Positions 6,590-12,283 of a stretch of DNA of 12,283 bases are shown piece by piece. Made by a program: the position numbers and the translations under genes. The stretch's first letter is position 1. Every line of letters begins with the position of its first letter. This DNA is from Streptosporangiaceae bacterium (lineage in GTDB: Bacteria > Actinomycetota > Actinomycetes > Streptosporangiales > Streptosporangiaceae): the NCBI GenBank assembly GCA_030045215.1, contig JASIBJ010000463.1:1-12283 (forward strand), written 5' to 3'. The notes beneath the pieces are model-generated. The model made no database searches. It had not been told where the DNA came from and saw nothing but the letters and a program-made list of their open reading frames with translations.

Positions 6590-6619
6590 CAGGTAGAACA
6601 TGTTCTTGTTGGCAGTCAA
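6590..6619 (-). promoter_or_regulatory. Promoter of the LLM gene with KstR-type operator
   Basis: Read on the minus strand, TTGACT (6614-6619) is followed after 18 bases by TACCTG (6590-6595). The spacer holds an inverted repeat: on the plus strand TAGAACATGTTCTT at 6594-6607, with a perfect 12-base palindrome at 6595-6606. It fits the KstR consensus TnnAACnnGTTnnA except for the last base. A repressor bound here would block the polymerase. The same -35/operator/-10 design recurs at 7208-7237. Confidence 0.65.
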
Positions 6620-6708
6620 TCACCCGGCGAGGGGACATACCCCGCGTTCCCGCCGAGATCACACCCCGAACCTGACCCGTGGACGCCCGCATTTTCACAA
6701 GAGGCTGG

Positions 6709-7197
6709 ATGGATATGGACCTTGTCGCGCTGGAGGAGATCCGCCGGGTGAAGTACCGCTACCTGCGCTGCGTGGACCTCAAGCTGTGGGACGAGATGGA
6801 GGACGTGTTCACATCCGGCGCCAGCGCCGACTACGGCACGCACGCGGCCGGCCGGCCGCTCAACCTCCGCGGCCGCGACGAGATCATTTCCTACCTGCGG
6901 GAGAACCTCGGGCCCGAGATCATCACCGTCCACCGCTGTGGCCAGCCAGAAATCGAGGTCGACGGGGATCACGCGACGGGGACCTGGTCATTCGAAGACA
7001 CCGTGATCGCGACGCAGTACAACGTCCTGATCAAGGGAGCCGCGTTCTACGAGGACACCTACGAGCGCGGCGAGGACGGTAAGTGGCGGATCTCGCACAT
7101 CGGCTACACCCGGATCTACGAAACCATGAGTTCGCTCGACGACACGCCGTCGCTGCGTTTCACCGCCAATAAATGGGCCGAGGAGTCGGCCGGCTGA
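6709..7197 (+). CDS. NTF2/SnoaL-like protein
   Basis: A 162-residue single-domain protein of the SnoaL_4-like NTF2 fold. ATG 6709 is chosen because AAGAGG (6699-6704) lies just upstream; GTG 6679 and ATG 6715 are alternatives. The sequence VALEEIRRVKYRYLRCVDLKLWDEMEDVF forms the first long helices. GRDEIISYLRENLGPEIITVHRCGQPEIEVDGDHATGTWSFED and AAFYEDTYERGEDGKWRISHIGYTRIYE form the curved sheet that lines a hydrophobic pocket. Family members include steroid isomerase-like enzymes, dehydratases, polyketide cyclases and non-enzymatic binders; the exact activity here is unknown. It stands between the LLM gene, which is divergent, and the DUF1214-like gene, 79 bases downstream. A separate promoter precedes that next gene. 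Its own promoter is not obvious. Confidence 0.88.
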   Translation: MDMDLVALEEIRRVKYRYLRCVDLKLWDEMEDVFTSGASADYGTHAAGRPLNLRGRDEIISYLRENLGPEIITVHRCGQPEIEVDGDHATGTWSFEDTVIATQYNVLIKGAAFYEDTYERGEDGKWRISHIGYTRIYETMSSLDDTPSLRFTANKWAEESAG

Positions 7198-7207
7198 TGC
7201 CCGGGCG

Positions 7208-7237
7208 TTGACGGAGTTTTAGAACGTGTTCTACCTT
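7208..7237 (+). promoter_or_regulatory. Promoter of the DUF1214-SDR-sulfotransferase operon with KstR-type operator
   Basis: TTGACG (7208-7213) is followed after 18 bases by TACCTT (7232-7237). Between them lies TAGAACGTGTTCTA (7220-7233), arms TAGAAC/GTTCTA exactly inverted around GT, a full match to the TetR-family KstR operator consensus TnnAACnnGTTnnA. The operator covers the whole spacer and reaches the -10, so binding should repress. Expected transcription start is near 7244. Confidence 0.7.
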
Positions 7238-7241
7238 GAGT

Positions 7242-7258
7242 CCGGTCCTAGGGACCGG
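7242..7258. repeat. Perfect inverted repeat in the 5' leader
   Basis: CCGGTCC-TAG-GGACCGG: seven perfect pairs around a three-base loop, just downstream of the predicted start of transcription. It could be a second operator, a stabilising 5' stem in the mRNA, or a short terminator for the upstream gene, though no T-run follows it. Confidence 0.6.
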
Positions 7259-7276
7259 CGTCGATGAAAGGGAGCC

Positions 7277-8455
7277 GTGCTCACCCAGTCATTTGCGGAC
7301 GCGGTGATCGAGGCAGAGAAGATCATCGCGTCGGCCCCGCATGTGCGGACGGCGCAGGACCTGGCCGAGGGGTATGACTACCTGGCGGGCAGCATCCAGG
7401 GATCGCTGCACCTGGCCTGGGCCTACCAGCGCGACTTCCCGTACTTCGTCCAGTCGACCGGCCCGTACACCAAGATGGGCCTGGACAATCCGGACACGAT
7501 CTACCTGCACGCCTACCTGCGCGAGGACGCCGAGTACGTCGTCAGCGGCGTCCGCGGCAGCACCAGAGACCTCAGCTTCCAGGTCCTGAACGGCGATTAC
7601 TCGCCGGTCGAGGTGCCCGACAGCCTGACCGCCTTCGATGACCGGGAACTCGAGATCGCGCCAGACGGCTCGTTCGAGCTGCGCTTCGCGCCGGACCGGT
7701 CCGGCTCCCGGCCGGGTTACTTCACGCTCGGACCGGGCTCAGCCATGCTCATCGTCCGGGAGGTATACAGCGACTGGGCCACCGAGAAGCGCGGGACGCT
7801 GCGGATCCAGCGAGCCGACAAGACCGGGCAGGCGCCGCCCGCGCCCGATGAGGCACTGCTCGCCAAGCGCTACGGTGTGGCCGGGAAGATCCTGCTGTCC
7901 CGGCTGCGGACGTTCCTGGCCTTTCCCGACTGGTTCTATCTGAACGAGCCAGTCAACACGATGACGCCGCCGCGGCGGACCCCCGGCGGACTAGCGTCCC
8001 AGTTTTCCTCGGCTGGCCACTTCGACCTGGCACCCAACCAGGCGATGATCGTGACCGTGCCCGACGCAGGCCGGGACCTGGCGCCCTATCAGGGCATTCA
8101 GCTTGGCAGCATGTGGTACATCTCGCTGGATTACATCAACCACCAGACCAGCCTCACCGCCGACCAAGCGCGCATGGATCCCGACGGCAAGTTGCGGTTC
8201 GTCATCACCGACACCGACCCTGGTGTCGCGAACTGGCTCGAACTGACCGGGCGGCGCCGCGGCTATGTGCAGATCCGCTGGCAGCGACTGGCCGCGGACC
8301 TGGGCCCCGAGCACGGCCCCGAGGTGCAGGTGGTCCCGGCCGACAGCCTGCCGCACGTGCTGCCGTATTACGACTCGGCGCTCCTTCGGCGGGGGGAGTA
8401 CACGGCGCGGATCGCCGCGCGACAGGCCGCCGTCGCCAGCCGGATGCTCGGCTGA
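7277..8455 (+). CDS. DUF1214-like protein (Rv3531c-like)
   Basis: A 392-residue soluble protein; GTG 7277 is preceded by AAGGGAG (7268-7274), rather close. There is no signal peptide or membrane segment. Landmarks are the N-terminal helix with TAQDLAEGYDYLAGSI, LHLAWAYQRDFPYFVQS, the beta-rich DTIYLHAYLREDAEYVVSGVRG, GYFTLGPGSAMLIVREVYSDW, and the C-terminal MWYISLDYINHQTS with DPGVANWLELTGRRRGYVQIRWQ. The last motif (DPGxxNWL-x-T-x(4)-G-x(4)-RWQ) is what I associate with DUF1214 domains. Function is unknown. The family recurs next to lipid- and steroid-degradation genes in actinobacteria, and from memory the M. tuberculosis relative is Rv3531c, also followed by an SDR and a sulfotransferase-like gene. 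It ends at TGA 8453-8455, overlapping a tiny 15-codon ORF whose TGA in turn overlaps the SDR start. Confidence 0.75.
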   Translation: MLTQSFADAVIEAEKIIASAPHVRTAQDLAEGYDYLAGSIQGSLHLAWAYQRDFPYFVQSTGPYTKMGLDNPDTIYLHAYLREDAEYVVSGVRGSTRDLSFQVLNGDYSPVEVPDSLTAFDDRELEIAPDGSFELRFAPDRSGSRPGYFTLGPGSAMLIVREVYSDWATEKRGTLRIQRADKTGQAPPAPDEALLAKRYGVAGKILLSRLRTFLAFPDWFYLNEPVNTMTPPRRTPGGLASQFSSAGHFDLAPNQAMIVTVPDAGRDLAPYQGIQLGSMWYISLDYINHQTSLTADQARMDPDGKLRFVITDTDPGVANWLELTGRRRGYVQIRWQRLAADLGPEHGPEVQVVPADSLPHVLPYYDSALLRRGEYTARIAARQAAVASRMLG

Positions 8456-8502
8456 TGGCCCCGGACGAGACCCGCGCGATCGCGGAAAGGATGCTGGGCT
8501 GA
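8455..8502 (+). CDS. 15-codon mini-ORF bridging two genes by stop-start overlaps
   Basis: ATG 8455 overlaps the DUF1214-like stop (TGATG) and its own TGA (8500-8502) overlaps the SDR ATG (8502) in the same way. The peptide MAPDETRAIAERMLG ends like the preceding protein (both finish RMLG). The two junctions are near-identical at DNA level: 8442-8457 and 8489-8504 match at 15 of 16 bases. It may be the relic of a 47-bp duplication, or it may work only to pass ribosomes by termination-reinitiation. No function is claimed for the peptide. Confidence 0.35.
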   Translation: MAPDETRAIAERMLG

Positions 8503-9281
8503 TGTACCTGCAGGACAAGGTGCTCGTCATCTCCGGGGTCGGGCCGGATCTCGGCCGTCAGATCGCCGTCCGCGGCGCGGCGGCCGGTGCAGACGTAGTG
8601 CTGGCGGCCAGGACCGTCTCCCGGCTGGAGGAAGTGGCGGCCGAGATCAAGGAACTCGGCCGCCGGGCGCTGGTCGTGCCGGCCGACATGACGGTCGAGG
8701 CCGACGCCCAGCGCATGGCCGACTCGGCGGTTGCCGAGTTCGGCAAGGTCGACGCGCTGGTCCTCAACGCGCTGGTCATGCCCCCGATCAAGGCCCTGGC
8801 CAAGGTCGACCTCGACGCGGTGCAGGCAGGCTTCAACGACAACGTGATCTCCGCGCTGCGGATGACCCGGCTATTCATTCCGGCCCTAGAGCAGACCAAG
8901 GGCGCGGTCGTCATCATCAACTCGATGGTGATCAGGTTCTCTCAGCTGGGCATGGGCCCGTACAAGATGGCCAAGTCCGGGCTGCTCGCGATGGCATCGA
9001 GCCTGGCGACCGAGCTCGGCCCGAAGGGCATCCGGGTGAACTCCGTGGCGCCGGGTCACATCTGGGGTGAGTCGCTGAAGTGGTACTTCAGCTACCTGGC
9101 TCACAAGCGCGGCGTCGACCCGGAGGAGATCTACCAGGAAACGGCGAAGAACATCGACCTCGGCCGGCTGCCCGAGCCGGACGAGGTCGCCGACGCGGTC
9201 TTGTTCCTGGCCTCGCCGCTGTCCCGCGCCATCACGGGTCAGTGCCTCGACGTCAACTGCGGCGAGTATCACCACCACTAA
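8502..9281 (+). CDS. Short-chain dehydrogenase/reductase (SDR), Rv3530c-like
   Basis: A 259-residue classical SDR starting at ATG 8502 (MYLQDKVLVISG). It has the cofactor-binding loop SGVGPDLGRQ (res. 11-20), a form of TGxxxGxG; ADMT (61-64) contacting the adenine; Ser141 in INSM; and the catalytic Tyr154 and Lys158 in YKMAK. A typical PGHIWGE turn follows and FLASP...ITGQCLDVNCG comes near the C-terminus. The residue at the end of beta2 is Arg in LAAR (34-37), which leans towards NADP(H), though this is only suggestive. The usual NNAG motif reads LNALV (88-92). The protein ends in a natural run of three histidines. Translation is probably coupled to the gene before it. It would oxidise or reduce an alcohol/ketone on the cluster's substrate, inferred to be a steroid or lipid intermediate. 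Confidence 0.92.
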   Translation: MYLQDKVLVISGVGPDLGRQIAVRGAAAGADVVLAARTVSRLEEVAAEIKELGRRALVVPADMTVEADAQRMADSAVAEFGKVDALVLNALVMPPIKALAKVDLDAVQAGFNDNVISALRMTRLFIPALEQTKGAVVIINSMVIRFSQLGMGPYKMAKSGLLAMASSLATELGPKGIRVNSVAPGHIWGESLKWYFSYLAHKRGVDPEEIYQETAKNIDLGRLPEPDEVADAVLFLASPLSRAITGQCLDVNCGEYHHH

Positions 9282-9282
9282 C

Positions 9283-10437
9283 ATGACCACAGCCGACCGT
9301 GTGCACGTCGGGACCGTCGAGGACCTGCGAGAGTCTGCCTCCCGGATGACCGGGCTGACCGACTTCGGCCCGGACGATTACAGCGACGGCCTGGGCGTAG
9401 TCCTGGAGTCCTACGCCCGCGACGCTGACCTGACCCCGCTCGGCAGCAAGGTTGCCCGCGTCGGCCTGCGCGGCGCGCTGGCGGCGCGGCTTCTGGCCGA
9501 GTACGCCTGGGCGTCGCATCCGCAGTACGCCGCCGTCCCGGTTGAGCGTCCGATTTTCGTAACGGGGTTGCCCAGAAGCGGGACAACCGCATTGCACCGG
9601 CTGCTCACAGCCGATCCAAACCACCAGGGCCTGGAACTGTGGCTCGCCGAGATGCCGCAACCCAGGCCGCCGCGAGAGACCTGGGATTCCAACCCGGTCT
9701 ACCAGGCGATCCAAGCTGGCTACCAGCGGCATCACGTTGAGCATCCCGAGTTCATGGGCGTGCACTACATTGCCGCCGACACCGTCGAAGAGTGCTGGCA
9801 ACTGCTGCGCCAGACGCTGCGGTCCGTCTCGTATGAGTGCCTGGCCCACCTGCCGACCTACTCGGCCTGGCTGCGGCAGCAGGACTGGACCGGCCCGTTC
9901 CGCCGGCATCGCCGCAACCTGCAGATGATCGGCCTGAACGAGCCGGGCAAGCGCTGGGTGCTGAAGAACCCGAGCCATCTGTTCTCGCTTGACGCGATCA
10001 TGGCCGTGTACCCGGACGCCCTGATCGTTCAGACCCACCGCGCGCCCCGCACCGTCATCGGTTCGATGTGCAGCCTCGCGGCTCACGCGACCCAGGGCTG
10101 GTCGAATACGTTCCACTCGAGCGTCATCGGCAGCGATCAACTCGAGCTATGGGCGCGCGGGCTGGAGGACTTCGCCGCCGCCCGGACCCGGTACGACCGA
10201 GCCCAGTTCCTCGACGTCGACTACGCCGACTTCACCGCCGATCCGGTGGCCACCGTCGAGTCCGTCTACTCGCACTTCGGGCTGCCCTATTCCGGTGCCG
10301 CGGCCGATGCGGTTCTGGCCCTGCACGTGGCCGCCGGGAAAACAGCCGCCCGGCCGTCGCACCGGTACTCGCTGGCCGACTTCGGGCTGACGCCCGAGCA
10401 GGTAGACGAACGGTTCGGCTTCGACCCTCGCGGCTAG
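9283..10437 (+). CDS. Sulfotransferase family protein, Rv3529c-like
   Basis: A 384-residue protein starting one base after the SDR stop, so tightly coupled. It has a helical N-terminal region of ~85 residues. The 5'-phosphosulfate-binding loop FVTGLPRSGTTALHRLL (res. 92-108) follows, and then the second PAPS-binding region LIVQTHRAPRTVIGSMCSL (247-265), where the family's usual HRDP reads HRAP. WVLKNPSHLF (225-234) and LDVDYADFTADPVATVESVYSHFGLP (310-335) fit the family, and the end SHRYSLADFGLTPEQVDERF is typical of long actinobacterial/mycobacterial sulfotransferase-like proteins. The reaction would be transfer of sulfate from PAPS to a hydroxyl group; the acceptor is unknown, and a sterol-like or lipid hydroxyl would fit the context. 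It is the last gene of the operon; its TAG shares CTAG with the convergent anti-sigma gene. Confidence 0.9.
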   Translation: MTTADRVHVGTVEDLRESASRMTGLTDFGPDDYSDGLGVVLESYARDADLTPLGSKVARVGLRGALAARLLAEYAWASHPQYAAVPVERPIFVTGLPRSGTTALHRLLTADPNHQGLELWLAEMPQPRPPRETWDSNPVYQAIQAGYQRHHVEHPEFMGVHYIAADTVEECWQLLRQTLRSVSYECLAHLPTYSAWLRQQDWTGPFRRHRRNLQMIGLNEPGKRWVLKNPSHLFSLDAIMAVYPDALIVQTHRAPRTVIGSMCSLAAHATQGWSNTFHSSVIGSDQLELWARGLEDFAAARTRYDRAQFLDVDYADFTADPVATVESVYSHFGLPYSGAAADAVLALHVAAGKTAARPSHRYSLADFGLTPEQVDERFGFDPRG

Positions 10438-11423
10438 CGGAGGGGTGACATCACCATGCCGACGCCGACGGCCGGAATCGGGTGAGGTGGTGCGGGAATG
10501 ACCTGGGGCTGGCCGATGTCCAGGAAGCTGATGGTCAGCGTCGTGCCGAGCGTCTCGACCCGGGGGCGAGCCTGGTGCCTGGGTACTCGCGGCGGCGACG
10601 TCGGAGCCGGGACAGCGACGTCAGCCAACCCGACCATCGAGGCCGTCATCTGGCGCACCACGCCCTGACCATCCACCCAGACCTCAAGTTCGGTAATCCG
10701 CTCAAACTGCATTGTGCTCAGCACCTGCGAACAGGGCACGTTCGCTGGAGCCGTGGCCCGCAATTCCTCCAGCCGGACCCCGCCGATGACCTGATAACCC
10801 ACGACCTCGAATCTGGCCGACGGTTCCAGCGCGCGGAGCGCGCGGCGCGGATCGGGCACGCCGGCGGTCGCCTGGACGGATGAATCGATGTGGCGGTACC
10901 AGGCCCAGGTGTTGCCATGAGCCCGGGCGTAGTAGTAGACCTGCCCGTTCACGACGCGGTAGATACCGAACCAGGTGCCCCACCCCCGGTCGCCGACGGG
11001 CTCCACCTGCGTCATGGCATCGTTCCAGTTGTTGTTCGCGAATGTGTAGACGTCGGTGCCGTAGTCCTGCAGGTCGCCGTCTTGCGTGTCGCGGTAGCTA
11101 ATTTCGGCCCGGCCATCGGTTGCCAGGGCGGCCCGCGACTCGGCTGATACGTGCCTGAGCACGGCGGCAGTCACGATGAGCGCGGGCCGGTGCTGGCCGG
11201 GGCTCGCGCTTGACCCGATGACCAGGGTCGCGGCGATCGTCACGGCAGCCGCGACTGCGACCGTGCCCGCGACGATGGCCGCGAGGCGAGCGCGACGCGC
11301 TCGGTGGCGGATAGGCGCACGCGCGGCGCGCGCCGTCGCCATCCGGTCGATCTCGGCGAGCGTGACCGGTGCCGCGCCGCCGTCGATCAGGTCCTTGAGG
11401 CCGTCGGAGATCTCAGAGTTCAT
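10434..11423 (-). CDS. Membrane-anchored putative anti-sigma factor
   Basis: A 329-residue protein from ATG 11423, which overlaps the sigma-factor gene by 11 bases (the ATG lies inside its final codons), a strong sign of translational coupling. An in-frame extension upstream is possible but would run far into the sigma gene. Residues 1-46 are cytoplasmic with a basic patch (RHRARRARL). Residues ~47-69 form one transmembrane helix (LAAIVAGTVAVAAAVTIAATL). The remaining ~260 residues would be outside and are rich in Trp/Tyr (WGTWFGIYRVVNGQVYYYARAHG), ending in a proline-rich tail. No HxxxCxxC zinc anti-sigma motif is present. The call rests on position, topology and the short N-terminal cytoplasmic domain. 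A signal-sensing outer domain is inferred; the signal is unknown. Confidence 0.65.
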   Translation of the reverse strand: MNSEISDGLKDLIDGGAAPVTLAEIDRMATARAARAPIRHRARRARLAAIVAGTVAVAAAVTIAATLVIGSSASPGQHRPALIVTAAVLRHVSAESRAALATDGRAEISYRDTQDGDLQDYGTDVYTFANNNWNDAMTQVEPVGDRGWGTWFGIYRVVNGQVYYYARAHGNTWAWYRHIDSSVQATAGVPDPRRALRALEPSARFEVVGYQVIGGVRLEELRATAPANVPCSQVLSTMQFERITELEVWVDGQGVVRQMTASMVGLADVAVPAPTSPPRVPRHQARPRVETLGTTLTISFLDIGQPQVIPAPPHPIPAVGVGMVMSPLR

Positions 11424-11883
11424 CGCTGACCCCCAGTGCGTCGCGAAGGCGCGCCAGCCCGCGCCGGGCATGCGTGTGGACGGTGGTGGGCCGCAGCCCG
11501 GTGAGCGCAGCGACCTCGCGCAGCGTGTACCCGTAACCGTGGACGAGGACGACCGCGAGGCGCTGGTGCAGGGTGAGCCGGGCGAGCGCGGCCGGCAGGC
11601 CAGGCTCGAACCGCGGCTCGGCTCGCGTGGCGCTATCGAAGGCGACCTGGCGCATGGCCCGTGGCCGCCGTGACTGGGCGACGCGGAAGGCGTACCCGGC
11701 CGCGTTGGCCATGCCGCTCAGCCGGTCCCAATGCTCCCAGGCGTACGCCAGCGCCTCTGCGGTCGCATCCCGGCCGTCCTCGAAGCCGTAGGCGGCCACC
11801 AGAGCGCGGCGCAGCTTCGGCTCGACGTCCCTGACGAAGGCCTCGAACGCCGCCCTGGGCGGCGCGTCGACTGTCTGCTGCAT
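11413..11883 (-). CDS. ECF-type RNA polymerase sigma factor
   Basis: A 156-residue protein from ATG 11883, chosen because GGAG lies about six bases upstream; a longer form from 11928 is possible but has no better signal. Residues ~12-72 correspond to sigma region 2 (AAFEAFVRDVEPKLRRALVAAYG...DATAEALAYAWEHWDRL). Residues ~102-150 are region 4 (LTLHQRLAVVLVHGYGYTLREVAALTGLRPTTVHTHARRGLARLRDAL) with a clear helix-turn-helix. Region 2 is a somewhat divergent match and the linker is short. The next gene encodes a one-helix membrane protein that overlaps it, the usual ECF sigma/anti-sigma layout. Release from that partner by an outside signal is inferred. It is divergent from the arginase-family gene, which could be a target. 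Confidence 0.85.
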   Translation of the reverse strand: MQQTVDAPPRAAFEAFVRDVEPKLRRALVAAYGFEDGRDATAEALAYAWEHWDRLSGMANAAGYAFRVAQSRRPRAMRQVAFDSATRAEPRFEPGLPAALARLTLHQRLAVVLVHGYGYTLREVAALTGLRPTTVHTHARRGLARLRDALGVSDEL

Positions 11884-11928
11884 GCATGGCTCCGCTTCGG
11901 TTCGCTGCCTGGAGAACCTGTGGTCCAC

Positions 11929-11952
11929 ATCGTTAAACGGCGGCGGCGTTCC
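11929..11952 (-). promoter_or_regulatory. Possible ECF-type promoter of the sigma gene
   Basis: On the minus strand GGAAC (11948-11952) is followed after 15 bases by CGAT (11929-11932), loosely like the GGAAC/CGTN promoters of ECF sigma factors. It sits 46 bases before the ATG, so self-activation is possible. A second GGAAC on the same strand lies at about 11986-11990. Spacing and -10 are not ideal. Confidence 0.25.
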
Positions 11953-11995
11953 CGCGTACTACAGCGGCTCGCGAATTCATCGCAAGTTCCGGCGA

Positions 11996-12008
11996 TACAG
12001 TTCGCAGC
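11996..12008 (+). promoter_or_regulatory. Possible -10 element for a leaderless arginase-family transcript
   Basis: TACAGT (11996-12001) fits the actinobacterial TANNNT -10. It ends seven bases before ATG 12009, so transcription would begin at or next to the start codon. No Shine-Dalgarno sequence precedes the ATG. No good -35 is visible. Confidence 0.3.
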
Positions 12009-12283
12009 ATGCGCTGGACGGTTCTCGGAGTGCCCGTCGACTCCGTCGCGGCGCCGGCCGGCGGTCCGCCGTTCGGGACGGAGCAGAGTCCGGCGGTCCT
12101 GCGGAGCCTCGGACTGGTAGATCGGCTGAGCGCGGCCGACGCGGGCGACCTGGACGTGCGCATCACCGGACCGGACCGCGATGAAGTCAGCGGGATCGTC
12201 GGCTGGCCGAGTGTCGCCTCGGTCGTGACGGGGGTGCGAACGGCCGTGACGAGCCTGCTAGCCGACGGCCGCCGCCCGCTGCT
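12009..12283 (+). CDS. Arginase/agmatinase (ureohydrolase) family protein, N-terminal part
   Basis: The frame is open from ATG 12009 to the window edge, 91 codons. The start MRWTVLGVPVDSVAAPAGGPPFGTEQSPAVLRSLGLVDRL matches the opening of the ureohydrolase fold, in which a first strand (GVPxD) leads to a glycine-rich loop and then a helix with the E-xSPxxLR pattern. It continues with DLDVRI and VVTGVRTAVTSLLADGRRPLL, which should lead straight into the first metal-binding GGDH/GGxC motif just beyond the edge. The manganese ligands are not in view, so whether it is arginase, agmatinase, formimidoylglutamase or an inactive homologue cannot be said. It is divergent from the sigma-factor gene across 125 bases. 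Confidence 0.75.
   Translation, partial: MRWTVLGVPVDSVAAPAGGPPFGTEQSPAVLRSLGLVDRLSAADAGDLDVRITGPDRDEVSGIVGWPSVASVVTGVRTAVTSLLADGRRPL

Noticed and set aside
6595..6606. AGAACATGTTCT as a LexA/SOS box
   Set aside because: Actinobacterial LexA boxes have GAAC and GTTC separated by four bases; here the gap is two, which fits KstR-type repressors.
8113..8502. A 129-codon plus-strand ORF in another frame within the DUF1214-like gene
   Set aside because: Arg/Ala/Pro-rich shadow with no domain; only its last 15 codons lie outside the real gene and are described separately.

Overview
The window is high-GC DNA whose coding strands strongly prefer G/C at codon third positions. It has several GTG starts, a DUF4232 lipoprotein, an F420-dependent LLM oxidoreductase, an ECF sigma factor and KstR-type operators. 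Together these point to a soil-type actinomycete, perhaps a Streptosporangiales-like or mycobacterial-relative lineage; the genus cannot be fixed from sequence alone. The genes look chromosomal. I see no transposase, integrase, CRISPR array, rRNA or tRNA.

Layout from left to right. (1) Positions 1-458 hold the C-terminal part of a helical-backbone metal receptor (BtuF/TroA-like). (2) Positions 715-2192 hold an operon of a small NfeD-like OB-fold protein and a flotillin/SPFH protein, with a plausible promoter at 613-640. (3) On the minus strand, 3298-2186 hold a DUF4232 lipoprotein followed by a VOC/glyoxalase-fold protein, convergent with flotillin. (4) Positions 3299-3681 form a 383-bp divergent intergenic region. 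It contains a 25-codon alanine-rich ORF and competing hairpins that resemble a translation-dependent attenuator. It precedes an alanyl-tRNA-synthetase-like protein that ends before the editing domain (3682-4866) and a nucleotidyltransferase (4901-5671). (5) Positions 5668-10437 hold an accessory catabolic cluster: an F420/LLM oxidoreductase on the minus strand, then an NTF2/SnoaL-like protein, a DUF1214-like protein, an SDR and a sulfotransferase on the plus strand. Two matched promoters (TTGAC-N18-TACCT) each carry an inverted repeat TAGAAC-NN-GTTCT(A/T) in the spacer, which fits the KstR operator consensus. (6) On the minus strand, 11883-10434 hold an ECF sigma factor and an overlapping gene for a membrane-anchored presumed anti-sigma factor. 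(7) Positions 12009-12283 hold the N-terminus of an arginase/agmatinase-family protein, possibly on a leaderless transcript.

The DUF1214-SDR-sulfotransferase order resembles what I recall of the Mycobacterium tuberculosis Rv3531c-Rv3530c-Rv3529c block in the cholesterol-catabolism region. That agrees with the KstR-type operators and suggests a role in steroid or branched lipid metabolism, but I could not check it against a database. The most novel candidate is the AlaRS-core/nucleotidyltransferase pair with its alanine-rich leader: it looks like a tRNA-alanylation-linked module whose expression may respond to charged tRNA-Ala.
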